Assembly: GCF_937951745.1 (NCBI RefSeq) | Contig: NZ_CALFBQ010000030.1 | Location: 37,699-101,698, forward strand | DNA length: 64,000 nt | Direction of reading: 5' to 3' | DNA from: an uncultured Chloroflexus sp. | GTDB lineage: Bacteria > Chloroflexota > Chloroflexia > Chloroflexales > Chloroflexaceae | Part shown: piece by piece, positions 18,124-27,414 of the stretch | Position numbering within the stretch: the stretch's first letter is position 1 | How the letters are laid out: each line of letters opens with the position of its first letter | Translations under genes and position numbers: made by a program | Notes under the pieces: generated by a model | The model's input: the letters and a program-made list of their open reading frames with translations, nothing else | Told to the model about the DNA's origin: nothing | Databases searched by the model: none

Positions 18124-18755
18124 TTGCAGTGATTAACTATGGCGCCGGCAACCTGCCCAATGTGGTGCGCGCGTTGCGGCGGGTCGGCGCCAATTTAACC
18201 GTTACCGACAACCCAGAGGTGATTCGTTCGGCGCAGGCGGTCGTCTTACCCGGCGTCGGCGCTACCGCCGATACGATGGCCAGCCTGCGCCAGCTCGGCA
18301 TTGCCGCTATCTTGCCGGAAGTGGTGGCAGCCGGCACACCGTTTCTCGGCATTTGCGTCGGCATGCAGGTCTTGTTAAGCGAGAGCGAAGAGTTTGGTCG
18401 GCACCCGTGTCTCGATATTGTGCGTGGGACAGTTCAACGCTTACCAGAGAGCGCCGGTAAGATTCCGCAAATTGGATGGAATCAGATGCAGATTGACCCA
18501 GCATTTCGCGACCATCCTCTCTTTGCCGATATTCCCGATGGCGCTGATGTTTATTTCGTTCACTCGTACTACTGTGATGTCGCTGATCCGACGATCATCG
18601 CCGCACGCACCGATTACGGATTGCTCTTTCCGAGCGTGATCATCCGCGACCGGCTGGCAGCGGTGCAGTTTCACCCCGAAAAGAGCGGCGACTATGGCTT
18701 GCGCCTGCTAGCCAACTTTGTGGCGTGGAGTGGCGCAACCACTCAGAGAGGATGA
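18120..18755 (+). CDS. hisH: Imidazole glycerol phosphate synthase, glutaminase subunit
   Basis: A 211-residue class I glutamine amidotransferase that feeds ammonia to HisF in histidine synthesis. The nucleophile cysteine is in LGICVGMQ (about residue 80). The catalytic His-Glu pair is in QFHPEKSG (about 184-191), and VHSYYC is typical of HisH. The start overlaps the deacetylase stop by four bases, and hisA follows after three bases. hisF is not adjacent here, so the partner must be encoded elsewhere. Confidence 0.94.
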   Translation: MIAVINYGAGNLPNVVRALRRVGANLTVTDNPEVIRSAQAVVLPGVGATADTMASLRQLGIAAILPEVVAAGTPFLGICVGMQVLLSESEEFGRHPCLDIVRGTVQRLPESAGKIPQIGWNQMQIDPAFRDHPLFADIPDGADVYFVHSYYCDVADPTIIAARTDYGLLFPSVIIRDRLAAVQFHPEKSGDYGLRLLANFVAWSGATTQRG

Positions 18756-18758
18756 GAT

Positions 18759-19490
18759 ATGGAGATTATTCCGGCAATTGATTTGAAAGACGGGTGCTGC
18801 GTGCGGCTGTACCAAGGCGATTTCGCCCAGATGACAGTCTACGCCGACGATCCGGTCGCCGTGGCGCGGGCATGGCAAGAGCAAGGGGCAACCCGTCTGC
18901 ATCTGGTCGATCTCGATGGCGCCCGCGCCGGGAGACCGCAGAATGTCGCTGCTGTCTTGGCCATTACCCAAGCCGTGCAGATTCCAGTGCAGCTTGGCGG
19001 CGGCTTACGCCGCGAAGAGGATGTCGAGGCGGCTTTAGCCCTTGGGGTCGAGCGCGTGATCATCGGCACCGCCGCGATCGCTGAAACTGAACTGGTGGCT
19101 CGCCTGCTCAATCGCTTCGGCGAGCAGATTGTGATCGGGATCGACGCGCGGAACGGTATGGTGGCGACCGATGGCTGGACGGTCACCTCAACTGTGGCGG
19201 CCACTACACTCGCCGCACAGATGGCTGCGCTCGGCGCGCGCCGGATCATCTATACCGACATCAACCGCGACGGAGCGCTTAGCGGTCCGAATTTCATCGC
19301 GCTGGCCGAATTGATGCGCACCGATGGTCCAGCGATTATCGCGAGCGGCGGCATTGCCACCCTCGATCATGTGCGCCGGCTGGCCCAGCTTGGAGTCGAG
19401 GGAGCGATTATCGGCAAGGCGTTGTACGTGGGAGCGATCAGCTTGCCCGAAGCATTGGCCGTCGCCCAAACGGTGACTTCACAACCATAA
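18759..19490 (+). CDS. hisA: ProFAR isomerase (phosphoribosylformimino-AICAR-P isomerase)
   Basis: A 243-residue TIM barrel for the fourth step of histidine synthesis. [18 protein letters not shown] has the first catalytic Asp (residue 8), [13 protein letters not shown] the second (about 128), and GGGLR and ASGGI form the two phosphate-binding loops. The length and motifs fit HisA rather than HisF or PriA; a dual PriA activity cannot be excluded by eye. It lies three bases after hisH and nine bases before the coiled-coil gene. Confidence 0.94.
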   Translation: MEIIPAIDLKDGCCVRLYQGDFAQMTVYADDPVAVARAWQEQGATRLHLVDLDGARAGRPQNVAAVLAITQAVQIPVQLGGGLRREEDVEAALALGVERVIIGTAAIAETELVARLLNRFGEQIVIGIDARNGMVATDGWTVTSTVAATTLAAQMAALGARRIIYTDINRDGALSGPNFIALAELMRTDGPAIIASGGIATLDHVRRLAQLGVEGAIIGKALYVGAISLPEALAVAQTVTSQP

Positions 19491-19499
19491 GAGGATTGT

Positions 19500-20600
19500 A
19501 TGTCGAATTCAGACCTCACTGCGCGGTACGAAGAAGAGCGCCTGCGCGCGCAAGAGCAATCGCAATTGGTCTACCTGCAAAGCCAGATCGACGAATTGCG
19601 CCGCCTGCTCAAGGACCAGACCAACAAATATCAGTGGGCAATGGAGCAGGTACGCAAAAACGAGGGTGCAATTGCGCAAGTGCAAAGCCTCTTCGAGCGT
19701 CACACCAGTGAAGTTGCCCAAGCTAATGAAATCGTGCGCCGCGATGTGGTCGCACTACGACGGGAAGTGGCAGCGGCACTGGTCAAAATCGAAGAAGGTG
19801 TGCGTCCGTTGCGTGATATGCAGTCACAGATCCAACAGATCGCCGAAGCGCGCAAACAAGATCGCGACTTTCTCGCCGGCTGGCTTATTCGCATCGAACA
19901 CGTTGAACAACAAATTACTGCCCTCTCGTCGCAGATCAAAGAACTCGACGAACGTCAACGTCAATTTGCCTTGCAACTCGAACGCTTGCGTGAAGCTGAT
20001 GCAGCCGTGATGCAAGAGGTGCGGCGTGTTAACGATGATATCCAAGTCGAGAAGCAACAGATGCGGCGAATGGCAGTTGAAGCCCAACAATTGGTTGCCG
20101 ATCTCCGTCCATCGATCGACGAGCAGAAGTCACGCATCGATCGGCTCGAAGAACTTCGTCAGCAGATCGACCTCTTTGCCGAGGTACTGCCCGCCCAAAT
20201 TAAAGAAATCGGAGCAAAGCTCCCTGACATTACTGCCGAAATCAAACGGATTGAGCGCATTTCAACCGAACGCTTCTTGATGAACCAAGAACGGTTGGAA
20301 GAGTTGCGCCAGATGGCCGATGAGCGGATGAGCGCGTTGCAGGAGACTGATGAGCAGTATCTGCGCCAATTGACGGCATGGCTCGAACGGGTTGATGGTT
20401 GGTTGCGCGAGCTTGAGCAGCGCTTCACGCGCACAACTGACCGGATGGAGCTTGAACAAAAGGCGCAACTCTTGCGCATTATGGAATTGGAGCGGCGCGA
20501 GTTAGAGACACTTAACGTTCAATTTGCGGCGATACGTCAACGCCTTGAGCAAGTGCGGGCAGCACATCTCGAATTGGGCGGCGGCGATCAGCGATCATAA
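19500..20600 (+). CDS. Long coiled-coil protein of unknown function
   Basis: A 366-residue protein that is charged and heptad-rich along nearly its whole length (Glu, Gln, Arg, Leu), with no membrane helix or signal peptide, so probably a cytoplasmic rod. GWLIRIEHVEQQITAL and LTAWLERVDGWLRELEQRF are local Trp-containing landmarks. No recognised domain. It follows hisA by nine bases with GAGGA before the ATG and so is probably co-transcribed with the histidine genes, though nothing suggests a role in that pathway. It ends in a short convergent gap with the methyltransferase gene. Confidence 0.75.
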   Translation: MSNSDLTARYEEERLRAQEQSQLVYLQSQIDELRRLLKDQTNKYQWAMEQVRKNEGAIAQVQSLFERHTSEVAQANEIVRRDVVALRREVAAALVKIEEGVRPLRDMQSQIQQIAEARKQDRDFLAGWLIRIEHVEQQITALSSQIKELDERQRQFALQLERLREADAAVMQEVRRVNDDIQVEKQQMRRMAVEAQQLVADLRPSIDEQKSRIDRLEELRQQIDLFAEVLPAQIKEIGAKLPDITAEIKRIERISTERFLMNQERLEELRQMADERMSALQETDEQYLRQLTAWLERVDGWLRELEQRFTRTTDRMELEQKAQLLRIMELERRELETLNVQFAAIRQRLEQVRAAHLELGGGDQRS

Positions 20601-20643
20601 ATACAAGGCGCTGGCGGCAGTCGCCTGCTTCAGCGCCTTGGCG

Positions 20644-21678
20644 TTACCTTTGCGCTACCCGCCGCAACACGAAAATGCGCGGGTAGAGGCCACCAAGATC
20701 AACACGCAGGTGTTGCTCAAGTCGCCATTCCGGCAACTCGGCTAAGGTGCGCTCCATGAGTCGCACTTCGTGGCTGATGATCACTGCGCATCCATCTAGC
20801 CGCGTGACGCGGGCCGCCTCACGCAGCAAGGCCGGGTAGAGCGTGACATTGCTGGCATGCGAACCGACCAGATGCCCAAACGGTAAATCGGCCAATACCA
20901 CATCGATGCTTGCCGGCGGCAATGGCATGTGTTGCGCATCCCAATCGTGCAATGAAACCTTGTGGCTCAAGCCGGCGGCGGCAAGGTTACGATAGGCGCA
21001 TGCCAACGCTGCAGGGTCAATATCACACCCGATCGCCTGCGCCGCCGGCCCGATCAACAACCGCTCGATCAACAGCGTACCCGAACCGCATCCCACATTT
21101 AGCACTCGATCGCTGGCGCGCGGCTTGCTTAGCAGCGCCATTGCGTGCGCTACCGGCCCATTGAGTGCTCCCTCACGATTACACACCCGCCATGAGCGAG
21201 TCGCTAATGGCCGCGGCGTCAAGCGTACCAGCACGTCCCAACCAGCCCGCTCGCGGCTGGGGCGCAAGCGCAGCACAAGATCGCCATCGTCTTCACCGAT
21301 CGAGAGACCGAGCCGCTCGCTCAGCTCGTGCTTGAAACGTCGCAGCACACTACTCTCGGCGCCAGCAGCGCTGAGCAAAAGGGTTTGAAACGTGTTGGCA
21401 GGATGCAAACGACGCACCGTGTCGATCATCACCGTGACTTCGCGAAAGTTCTCATCGCCGAGCAAAGCCCGTGGCCGCGGAATGGCAAAGCTGCGCACTA
21501 AGAAGACTGAAGTAGCGCAGCGTAAATCGAACAGCGCCGGCAACGGGCCGCGCATCGTTGCCCTGATCACCCCGCTCTCTCCCGGCGGGTCGAGCCGGAT
21601 ACCGGCGATCCGCTGCGCTTCCGCGCGCGCCAATGCTTCGATCCCAGTAGGGACAATGATTTCAATTCGGTGCGACAT
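20644..21678 (-). CDS. THUMP/RlmL-TrmN-like RNA guanine methyltransferase
   Basis: A 344-residue SAM-dependent methyltransferase. The N-terminal about 160 residues resemble the THUMP-containing half of UPF0020/Trm14-type enzymes. The catalytic domain begins with LNVGCGSGTLLIE (SAM motif I, about residues 190-203), GCDIDPAAL (motif II) and ADLPFGHLVGSH (motif IV, D-L-P-F, typical of N2-guanine RNA methylation). It most likely modifies tRNA or rRNA guanine. A DNA target is less likely given the N-terminal half. It is convergent with the coiled-coil gene and divergent from the next. Confidence 0.8.
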   Translation of the reverse strand: MSHRIEIIVPTGIEALARAEAQRIAGIRLDPPGESGVIRATMRGPLPALFDLRCATSVFLVRSFAIPRPRALLGDENFREVTVMIDTVRRLHPANTFQTLLLSAAGAESSVLRRFKHELSERLGLSIGEDDGDLVLRLRPSRERAGWDVLVRLTPRPLATRSWRVCNREGALNGPVAHAMALLSKPRASDRVLNVGCGSGTLLIERLLIGPAAQAIGCDIDPAALACAYRNLAAAGLSHKVSLHDWDAQHMPLPPASIDVVLADLPFGHLVGSHASNVTLYPALLREAARVTRLDGCAVIISHEVRLMERTLAELPEWRLEQHLRVDLGGLYPRIFVLRRVAQR

Positions 21679-21748
21679 TGTTATACTATGATAATGAAGA
21701 GGCGAGGTTAGCGCTATATCGCCTTGTTAGTATACACGCAAAACGCCT

Positions 21749-23014
21749 ATGGACATCGGAACAACTATTTGGCCGCCTATGCCAGCGCGACCGCAGGCAC
21801 TGGCCGCAAGCTGGTCGCGCTACGACCACGGCGCGCTGCGTGAATACTTGCAACGCGCGCGTGAGATCGGTTTGCAGCAAGTACGCTTTGATCTGCGCTG
21901 GGCAGAGGTGCAGCCAAGCGCACAGCGGATTGCGGTCGCTGCGCTCGATGGCTTCCACCGTGGCCTTGATCTTGCCCAAGCCAACGGTCTGCACGTGGTT
22001 GTCTCGCTAATGAGCGCCACCCTTGGCCCGGCGCTCCATCTGCCCGATTGGGCGCTGGGGGTGCCGGCGCAAGCGTTGACCAACCAAGCGGTAAGCGAGA
22101 TCTTCGCAACACCGGCGTTGACGATTCTTGACAATACCTTCTACCGGCGCGAACCGGTGCGCGATCTCTACGCCGATCCCGACATGCGGGCCGCGCAACG
22201 TTACTTGCTCCGCGAAGTGATCGGTAACTTCGCCGCCCATCCAGCTATCCATGGTTGGCTGTTAGCCGCCGGGGTTGAGCGAGTCCTGCCACCAACTGAC
22301 CATCGCGATGTGGCAGCATGGTGGGCCGATCTCGCCGAGCGTGCTCGCGCCCACGGTGCCAACCGGCTGTTTGGTCAGATTGATGCTGCTGCGCTGAGTG
22401 ACCCCGCCAGTTTGCGCCCCTATGACATCGCAATGGCCGGTGGCGAAGTCGTGATGAGTGTGGGGCCATGGCCGCCGATCGGCGATGGACCGCCAGCGCG
22501 CGGCGAGGCCGTCTGCTTTTTGCACACTGTGGTCGCTGGTTTGCTGGCCGAAGAAGTGAACGATACCGCCGCCACGCAGGTGGTGGTTAGCGATCTCGGC
22601 TGGCCCACTGCCCCTCGCCCACAATGGCGCGGCTGGCAGCACGATGAGGTCTTTGCCCGGCCCGCTCAAACGTTTTTGGCTGATGAAGAAGAGGTGGCCA
22701 CGGCCCTACAAGCAGCACTGCCGACATTGGCCCGCTCTGGGGCCGCCGCGGTCTGGCTGGCCGGGATGGTCGATCCGGCAGAGGAACAGTGGAAGATCCC
22801 ACCGTTCGACCGCAGTTGGCCGGCGCGCACATGGGGTTTGTGGACGGCAGATGGCCGCCCGAAAGCGAGTTGGGAGGCGCTGCGCGAGACGATTGGCAGT
22901 CTGCCAGCGAAGGGTACATTGCCAACCCTGCCGGTTGAACCCGACCGTTTCTGGCGCGATCCGGCCACCGAACTGCGCCGGCTTTGGCGTGAATACCAGA
23001 CCGAGATAGTATGA
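21749..23014 (+). CDS. Glycoside hydrolase-like TIM-barrel protein, possibly non-catalytic
   Basis: A 421-residue protein whose beginning resembles (alpha/beta)8 glycosidases of clan GH-A: VRFDLRWAEVQP and LDLAQANGLHVVVSL match strands 2-3. The region expected to carry the acid/base Glu at the end of strand 4 reads HGWLLAAGVERV, without the usual Asn-Glu pair. The nucleophile candidate is also not obvious in WLAGMVDPAEEQWK. No signal peptide is present, so it would be cytoplasmic. It may be a divergent hydrolase or a dead relative. A 20-base perfect inverted repeat begins at its stop. Confidence 0.6.
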   Translation: MDIGTTIWPPMPARPQALAASWSRYDHGALREYLQRAREIGLQQVRFDLRWAEVQPSAQRIAVAALDGFHRGLDLAQANGLHVVVSLMSATLGPALHLPDWALGVPAQALTNQAVSEIFATPALTILDNTFYRREPVRDLYADPDMRAAQRYLLREVIGNFAAHPAIHGWLLAAGVERVLPPTDHRDVAAWWADLAERARAHGANRLFGQIDAAALSDPASLRPYDIAMAGGEVVMSVGPWPPIGDGPPARGEAVCFLHTVVAGLLAEEVNDTAATQVVVSDLGWPTAPRPQWRGWQHDEVFARPAQTFLADEEEVATALQAALPTLARSGAAAVWLAGMVDPAEEQWKIPPFDRSWPARTWGLWTADGRPKASWEALRETIGSLPAKGTLPTLPVEPDRFWRDPATELRRLWREYQTEIV

Positions 23015-23068
23015 ACACGGATTGACACGGATTGGCACGGGTCGGGCCATCCGTGTCAATCCGTGTTC
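23013..23068. repeat. Perfect 20-bp inverted repeat between convergent genes
   Basis: Arms 23013-23032 and 23049-23068 are exact reverse complements around a 16-base spacer; each arm itself contains a doubled ACACGGATTG-like unit. It overlaps both stop codons (the TIM-barrel gene and trmD). It probably works as a bidirectional terminator or is a REP-like element; there is no T-tract. Confidence 0.8.
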
Positions 23069-23829
23069 TATTCCTCGTCTATGGTTGGCGGTTGCCATCC
23101 CCATTCAGCCAACAACGCCAGATCGGCCTTAGTCAACACACCGGCTGCTGCGGCCCGATCCAGCAGATCGGGCCGGCGGGCCAAGGTGCGGCGCAACCGC
23201 TCGGCTCGCCGCCAACGGGCAATCTCGCCATGGTTTCCAGAGAGCAATACCGGCGGCACACTCAACCCCTCCCAAACCGCTGGACGGGTGTAGTGCGGGT
23301 ATTCGAGCAAAAAATCGCTGTGACTCTCTTCGATAATCGATTCACTATCGATCACCCCCGGCACCAACCGCGCCACCGCATCAACCACCACCATCGCCGC
23401 CAACTCACCGCCGGTCAACACATAATCGCCGATGCTGATCTCGCGGTCAATCAGTGTCGCGCGCACTCGCTCATCGATCCCCTCATAGTGACCACAGACG
23501 AGGATCAGGCGCGGCAAGGCCGCTAATTCATGCGCTATGCTCTGCGTAAACAACTCACCGTCAGGCGTAAGTAGAATGGTTGGCCCGGCTTGCTCATCAG
23601 CGGCGCGCACCGCCCGAATCGCCGCCGCCAACGGCTCAGCTTTCATCACCATCCCGGCGCCGCCGCCATAAGGCGTATCATCGGCGGTGCGATGGCGATC
23701 AGTCGCCCACTGTCGAATATCGTGCAAGTGAATGGCAATTTTGCCAGCCTGCTGCGCCCGCTTGAGAATACTCTCGGTCAGCGGCCCCTGAAACATAGCT
23801 GGAAAGAGGGTGAGGATATCAAACCGCAT
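23068..23829 (-). CDS. trmD: tRNA (guanine-N1)-methyltransferase
   Basis: A 253-residue SPOUT-family enzyme that methylates G37 next to the anticodon and prevents frameshifting. [12 protein letters not shown] at the start, [14 protein letters not shown] (about residues 51-64), and the trefoil-knot segment [14 protein letters not shown] (about 130-145) are diagnostic. It sits five bases after the hydrolase gene. It is not in the rpsP-rimM-trmD-rplS cluster common in other bacteria. Confidence 0.95.
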   Translation of the reverse strand: MRFDILTLFPAMFQGPLTESILKRAQQAGKIAIHLHDIRQWATDRHRTADDTPYGGGAGMVMKAEPLAAAIRAVRAADEQAGPTILLTPDGELFTQSIAHELAALPRLILVCGHYEGIDERVRATLIDREISIGDYVLTGGELAAMVVVDAVARLVPGVIDSESIIEESHSDFLLEYPHYTRPAVWEGLSVPPVLLSGNHGEIARWRRAERLRRTLARRPDLLDRAAAAGVLTKADLALLAEWGWQPPTIDEE

Positions 23830-23834
23830 GCCGG

Positions 23835-24752
23835 CTATGCCTCAACGCTACGCAGATACTGGTCAAAAAACTCGACAACCCGCCGGCAATACGTCACCCG
23901 ATCGACAAAATACCCGCCACAATGCTCGGCGCCGGGCACCTCCCACAAGATGCGCGGCTCGCGAGCAGCGTCATACAATTGGCGCGCGTGGCTCACCGGA
24001 ATCAGCGAGTCATCAATGCCATGAATGATAAAGACCGGGCGTGGCGCAATCTGGCCGATGGCGTCAATCGGGCGGGCTTGGCTAAAGCGGTAGCCGTGGC
24101 GACGAGCGACGATCGCGTCGGCCAAGCGTACCAACGGCTTGGGCGGGATGCGCAGCACTTGGGTGATGCTATGGGCCACCACATCATCACCAGCGGTAAA
24201 CGAGCTATCGGCCACGAGCGCCCGAACCGACTGATCGCGGGCCGTTGCCAAAATCCCCACTGCCGCTCCCATCGAATAGCCAACCACACCAATCGCCGCA
24301 GCGGACATCCGCTGGCGCACAAACTCGAGCGCCGCTAGCAAATCGTCAACCTCGCGGCTCACCAGCGTCTGCGGCCATGGATCCGATTCGCCGCGACCAC
24401 GATAATCAAACAGCAGGACATTATAGCCGGCTCGCCAGCAATAGCTGCCAATGCCAAGCAATTCATCTTTGCTGCCGGCATGGCCATGGCTGCCCACGAT
24501 CACCGCATTCGTTTCGGGGCGCGGCAACCACCAGCCCACCAGCCGCAGACCATCGCTGCTGCGAAACTCAACCGTCTCAAACGGCACTCCTAACTCCCAC
24601 GGGGTAAAGGTATAGCTGTCGAGATAGGTACGGCGCGGCGGCGGGCTGACCCGCAAACTGACGTAGTATGCCGTGCCAGTAATCCCACCTAACACACCAA
24701 TGGCGCCGGTCAGCGCCATCGGTAACAAACTCCAGCCAAATCTTTTTGCCAT
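23835..24752 (-). CDS. Membrane-anchored alpha/beta hydrolase
   Basis: A 305-residue serine hydrolase. A membrane helix at about residues 8-28 precedes the fold, so it is probably tethered. [11 protein letters not shown] is the oxyanion segment, GYSMGA the nucleophile elbow, HGIDDSLIP the acid region and GAEHCGG the catalytic His. The sequence resembles the BAAT/dienelactone-like group of unknown substrate. ATG 24752 (seven bases from GAGGA) is preferred to ATG 24755; the frame runs on to 24851 inside the GNAT gene. It lies four bases after the GNAT gene and five before trmD, so is likely co-transcribed. Confidence 0.85.
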   Translation of the reverse strand: MAKRFGWSLLPMALTGAIGVLGGITGTAYYVSLRVSPPPRRTYLDSYTFTPWELGVPFETVEFRSSDGLRLVGWWLPRPETNAVIVGSHGHAGSKDELLGIGSYCWRAGYNVLLFDYRGRGESDPWPQTLVSREVDDLLAALEFVRQRMSAAAIGVVGYSMGAAVGILATARDQSVRALVADSSFTAGDDVVAHSITQVLRIPPKPLVRLADAIVARRHGYRFSQARPIDAIGQIAPRPVFIIHGIDDSLIPVSHARQLYDAAREPRILWEVPGAEHCGGYFVDRVTYCRRVVEFFDQYLRSVEA

Positions 24753-24756
24753 CATC

Positions 24757-25350
24757 CTATCCTCGTGCAGTTCCGACAAACTCAAACACCGGCGTGGCCT
24801 GCGGCTGCAATAGCAGATGGATTTCATACAACCCATCGGCATGCCGGCCATGGAAGGGCAAGCCCAAGCTGGTCGCCAGCCGGATCATAGCGGTATTATC
24901 GGCGTGCGTCAAAAAGATCAGCCGTTCGAGGTTTGCCGCCCGCGCCTCGGCCAGCAGCAATTCCAGCATCTTACGCCCAACCCCCGCCCCGTGATAGTCA
25001 TCCCGCACCAAAATTGAGGCCTCAGCTACCTTAGGGTCATGTGGCAAGCGGGCAAAACGGGCCACGGCAATGGATTCTTCACGCCCATGCTCGTCAGCCA
25101 ACGCCACCAACGCCACTTCGCGGCGCGGATTAATCGCCGCCAACCGTTGCGCCGATTTATGCACCAGTTCGGGAGAAGCATGTTCAGCCGCAATGAAAAA
25201 CCGGCGATAGATCGATTCCGGCGACAAGCGATAGAACATCCGCTCGAGCAGTTCAGCATCCGCAGCGGCAAGACTGCGCACGCGCAATGTGCGTCCATCA
25301 CGGGTGGTAATGGTGAGCGGCATTGACTGGCTAACACGTTGTTCGTTCAT
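24757..25350 (-). CDS. GNAT-family N-acetyltransferase
   Basis: A 197-residue acetyltransferase. The acetyl-CoA binding loop VRDDYHGAGVGRKML (Q/RxxGxG/A type) lies near residues 130-144, and the N-terminal half reads RSLAAADAELLERMFYRLSPESIYRRFF, which is common in stand-alone GNATs of the Pat-like type. ATG 25350 has GGAGG seven bases upstream; longer frames to 25461 lack this. The substrate is unknown; lysine acetylation of proteins is one possibility. First gene of a likely GNAT-hydrolase-trmD unit. Confidence 0.85.
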   Translation of the reverse strand: MNEQRVSQSMPLTITTRDGRTLRVRSLAAADAELLERMFYRLSPESIYRRFFIAAEHASPELVHKSAQRLAAINPRREVALVALADEHGREESIAVARFARLPHDPKVAEASILVRDDYHGAGVGRKMLELLLAEARAANLERLIFLTHADNTAMIRLATSLGLPFHGRHADGLYEIHLLLQPQATPVFEFVGTARG

Positions 25351-25490
25351 ACTAACCTCCGGCATCGCTCGTGCTCTGGCAGCAGAGAAAACAGAGCAGA
25401 TACGGTAGATTGCACACCTTCGAGCATCTGAGCTGATGCATGCCGCCGCTGCGCTGCACATACGGCGCTAAAGGTATTGTAGCATGAGAG

Positions 25491-25499
25491 TGGTACACT
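25491..25499 (+). promoter_or_regulatory. Extended -10-like element upstream of miaA
   Basis: TGGTACACT lies about 98 bases upstream of the chosen miaA start. A palindrome-like TAACGCAATGCGTTA follows at about 25512-25526. Confidence 0.35.
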
Positions 25500-25596
25500 G
25501 CTGCACTTTTATAACGCAATGCGTTATGAAAGGAACGACAACCAACTTTCCTGCGCTCAATCCGGCACGCCGGACGGCCCGCAGGCAGATCATGCC

Positions 25597-26505
25597 ATGT
25601 ACAGCGAGGATCGTTTGTTTGAATTAATTGCGATTGTTGGCCCCACTGCCGTGGGTAAAACCGAATTAGCGGTCGCATGGGCGCAACAGATCAACGGCGA
25701 GATTGTCTCCGCCGATTCGCGCCAGATCTACCGTGGCATGGACATCGGCACTGCCAAGCCAACCCCTGCCGAACGCGCCCAAGCGCCGCACCACCTGATC
25801 GACATTCGCGATCCTGATCAACCGTTTTCGTTGGCCGAATTTCACGATCTGGCGCTGGCGGCGATCACCGACATTCAAGCGCGCGGGCGCACACCACTGC
25901 TAGTTGGCGGCACCGGCCAATATCTGGCAGCAGTCTTGGAAGGCTGGCAGATTCCGCGCGTCGCCCCCCAGCCAGAGCTTCGCGCCGAACTTGAGCAAGT
26001 AGCAGCTCAAGAGGGCGCTGCCGTACTCCATGCCCGCCTCGCGGCGGTTGATCCGGTCGCGGCGGCGCGCATCCCGGCCACCAACGTGCGACGGGTCGTG
26101 CGCGCGCTCGAAGTCTATCTGGTCAGCGGCGAACCGATCTCGCGTCTGCAAGAGCGGCAGCCGCCTCCCTTCCGCCCGCGCACGATTTGGTTGCACCGGC
26201 CACGCGCCGAACTTTACGCCCGCGCCGATGCCCGCATCGAACGCATGATCGCTGCCGGCTTGGTTGAAGAGGTCGCAAACCTGCTAGCCCGCGGCTACAA
26301 TTGGTCGTTGCCGGCGATGTCGAGCCTTGGCTACGTCCAATTCCAGCCGTACTTTGCTGGAACTGCTGATCTTGCTGCTTGCATCGAACGGCTGCGCTTC
26401 GACACCCATGCCTTCATCCGTCGGCAAGAGATGTGGTTTCGCCGTTTGCCCAACCTTGAAATCTGGACGCCTGATCACCCGGCTTGGCGCGCCATCATCG
26501 CTTGA
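25597..26505 (+). CDS. miaA: tRNA dimethylallyltransferase
   Basis: A 302-residue enzyme that adds an isoprenoid group to A37 of tRNAs reading U-starting codons. GPTAVGKTELA (P-loop), SADSRQIYRGMDIGTAKP (catalytic Asp region), HHLIDIRDP, and GGTGQYLAAVLEGW are all family signatures. I took ATG 25597, which puts the P-loop at residues 13-19 as usual. An in-frame ATG at 25519 would add 26 residues; neither has a strong ribosome site. Its 3' end overlaps the convergent RDD gene by 31 bases. Confidence 0.93.
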   Translation: MYSEDRLFELIAIVGPTAVGKTELAVAWAQQINGEIVSADSRQIYRGMDIGTAKPTPAERAQAPHHLIDIRDPDQPFSLAEFHDLALAAITDIQARGRTPLLVGGTGQYLAAVLEGWQIPRVAPQPELRAELEQVAAQEGAAVLHARLAAVDPVAAARIPATNVRRVVRALEVYLVSGEPISRLQERQPPPFRPRTIWLHRPRAELYARADARIERMIAAGLVEEVANLLARGYNWSLPAMSSLGYVQFQPYFAGTADLAACIERLRFDTHAFIRRQEMWFRRLPNLEIWTPDHPAWRAIIA

Positions 26506-27278
26506 AAAACATCGTATTCGCGCACCACATGCTCAAGAAACCGTTCGGGATGGCCATCAGCCGGGGGCAATCCGAGGCGCTGGCGTATCAAGGCCGCGAG
26601 CTGACCGGCCAACGAGAGGCGCGCATCAGCGCTGAGCGCATCGCGACAGCGCAAGAAGTCAAACACGAGCGCCATTTCCGCCGTCGATAAGCGCTCTAAG
26701 TTCGGCAACAACGGCGTTGGCGGCGCATCGGTTGCGCGCGGCGGCACCTGTATTCTGACCGGACTTAAGATTTGGTCAAGGGTGATGAGATTACCTTCGC
26801 GCACCACCACCGTACCAGCGGTAAGATCACCTAGCCGGCGGTTATGGCGGTCGATAAAGATGGTGAGCAGGCCAATGCCGTAACCAAACGGCAAAAAGTC
26901 AATCGCCCGCATCAGATTACGCACCACGACCGCTGCGCCATCAACCGGGCGGCCACCCTCGCGCAACACGCGCAACCGCAACCACCGTTTACCCAGCGTC
27001 TGGCCATTCCAGATTAACTCGAAGAAGACGTAATAGCCCCAATTCAACACAAAAGCGAACACCGCGAACAATGCCCACAGCACGTCTTCATTGCCAACGC
27101 CAATATCGTTGCTGGCAAGCACAACGGTGGCAGCCATCATCAGGAACGTGACCAGAATCGTATAATCAATCACCGCCGCTAGACCCCGGCTGGCCAGCCC
27201 GGCGGTGGTGTAGGTTATCATAACGCCTTCCGGCGTTTCGACGTGATACGTATTGGCAATGCGATTGGCGGTAAGCAT
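26475..27278 (-). CDS. RDD-family membrane protein
   Basis: A 267-residue protein with an RDD domain: SRGLAAVIDY (Arg, Asp), two membrane helices, GQTLGKRWLRLRVL, and a third helix followed by RRLGDLTAGTVVVR. RDD proteins are small membrane proteins, some of which are proposed ion or proton antiporters. The C-terminal about 90 residues form a soluble helical extension. ATG 27278 is preferred because the longer frame to 27335 would translate a dispersed hairpin repeat (27311-27337). The 3' end overlaps miaA on the other strand by 31 bases. Confidence 0.82.
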   Translation of the reverse strand: MLTANRIANTYHVETPEGVMITYTTAGLASRGLAAVIDYTILVTFLMMAATVVLASNDIGVGNEDVLWALFAVFAFVLNWGYYVFFELIWNGQTLGKRWLRLRVLREGGRPVDGAAVVVRNLMRAIDFLPFGYGIGLLTIFIDRHNRRLGDLTAGTVVVREGNLITLDQILSPVRIQVPPRATDAPPTPLLPNLERLSTAEMALVFDFLRCRDALSADARLSLAGQLAALIRQRLGLPPADGHPERFLEHVVREYDVFQAMMARQAG

Positions 27279-27310
27279 GTGGGTATACAGCAATCGATGG
27301 ATTACGTATG

Positions 27311-27337
27311 GAGTGCGGTAGTTCGCCTGCCGCACTC
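27311..27337. repeat. Third copy of the TGCGGCAG hairpin family
   Basis: Arms 27311-27321 and 27327-27337 with one G-U type pair. It lies between the histidine phosphatase stop and the RDD start, in the leader of the RDD gene. Confidence 0.7.
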
Positions 27338-27414
27338 GGTTATCACGAGCGGAGCAACATATAAGCTGCCATTATGATGCGCTCAACGTCACCTGCCAAT
27401 CCAACTCGAGCACG

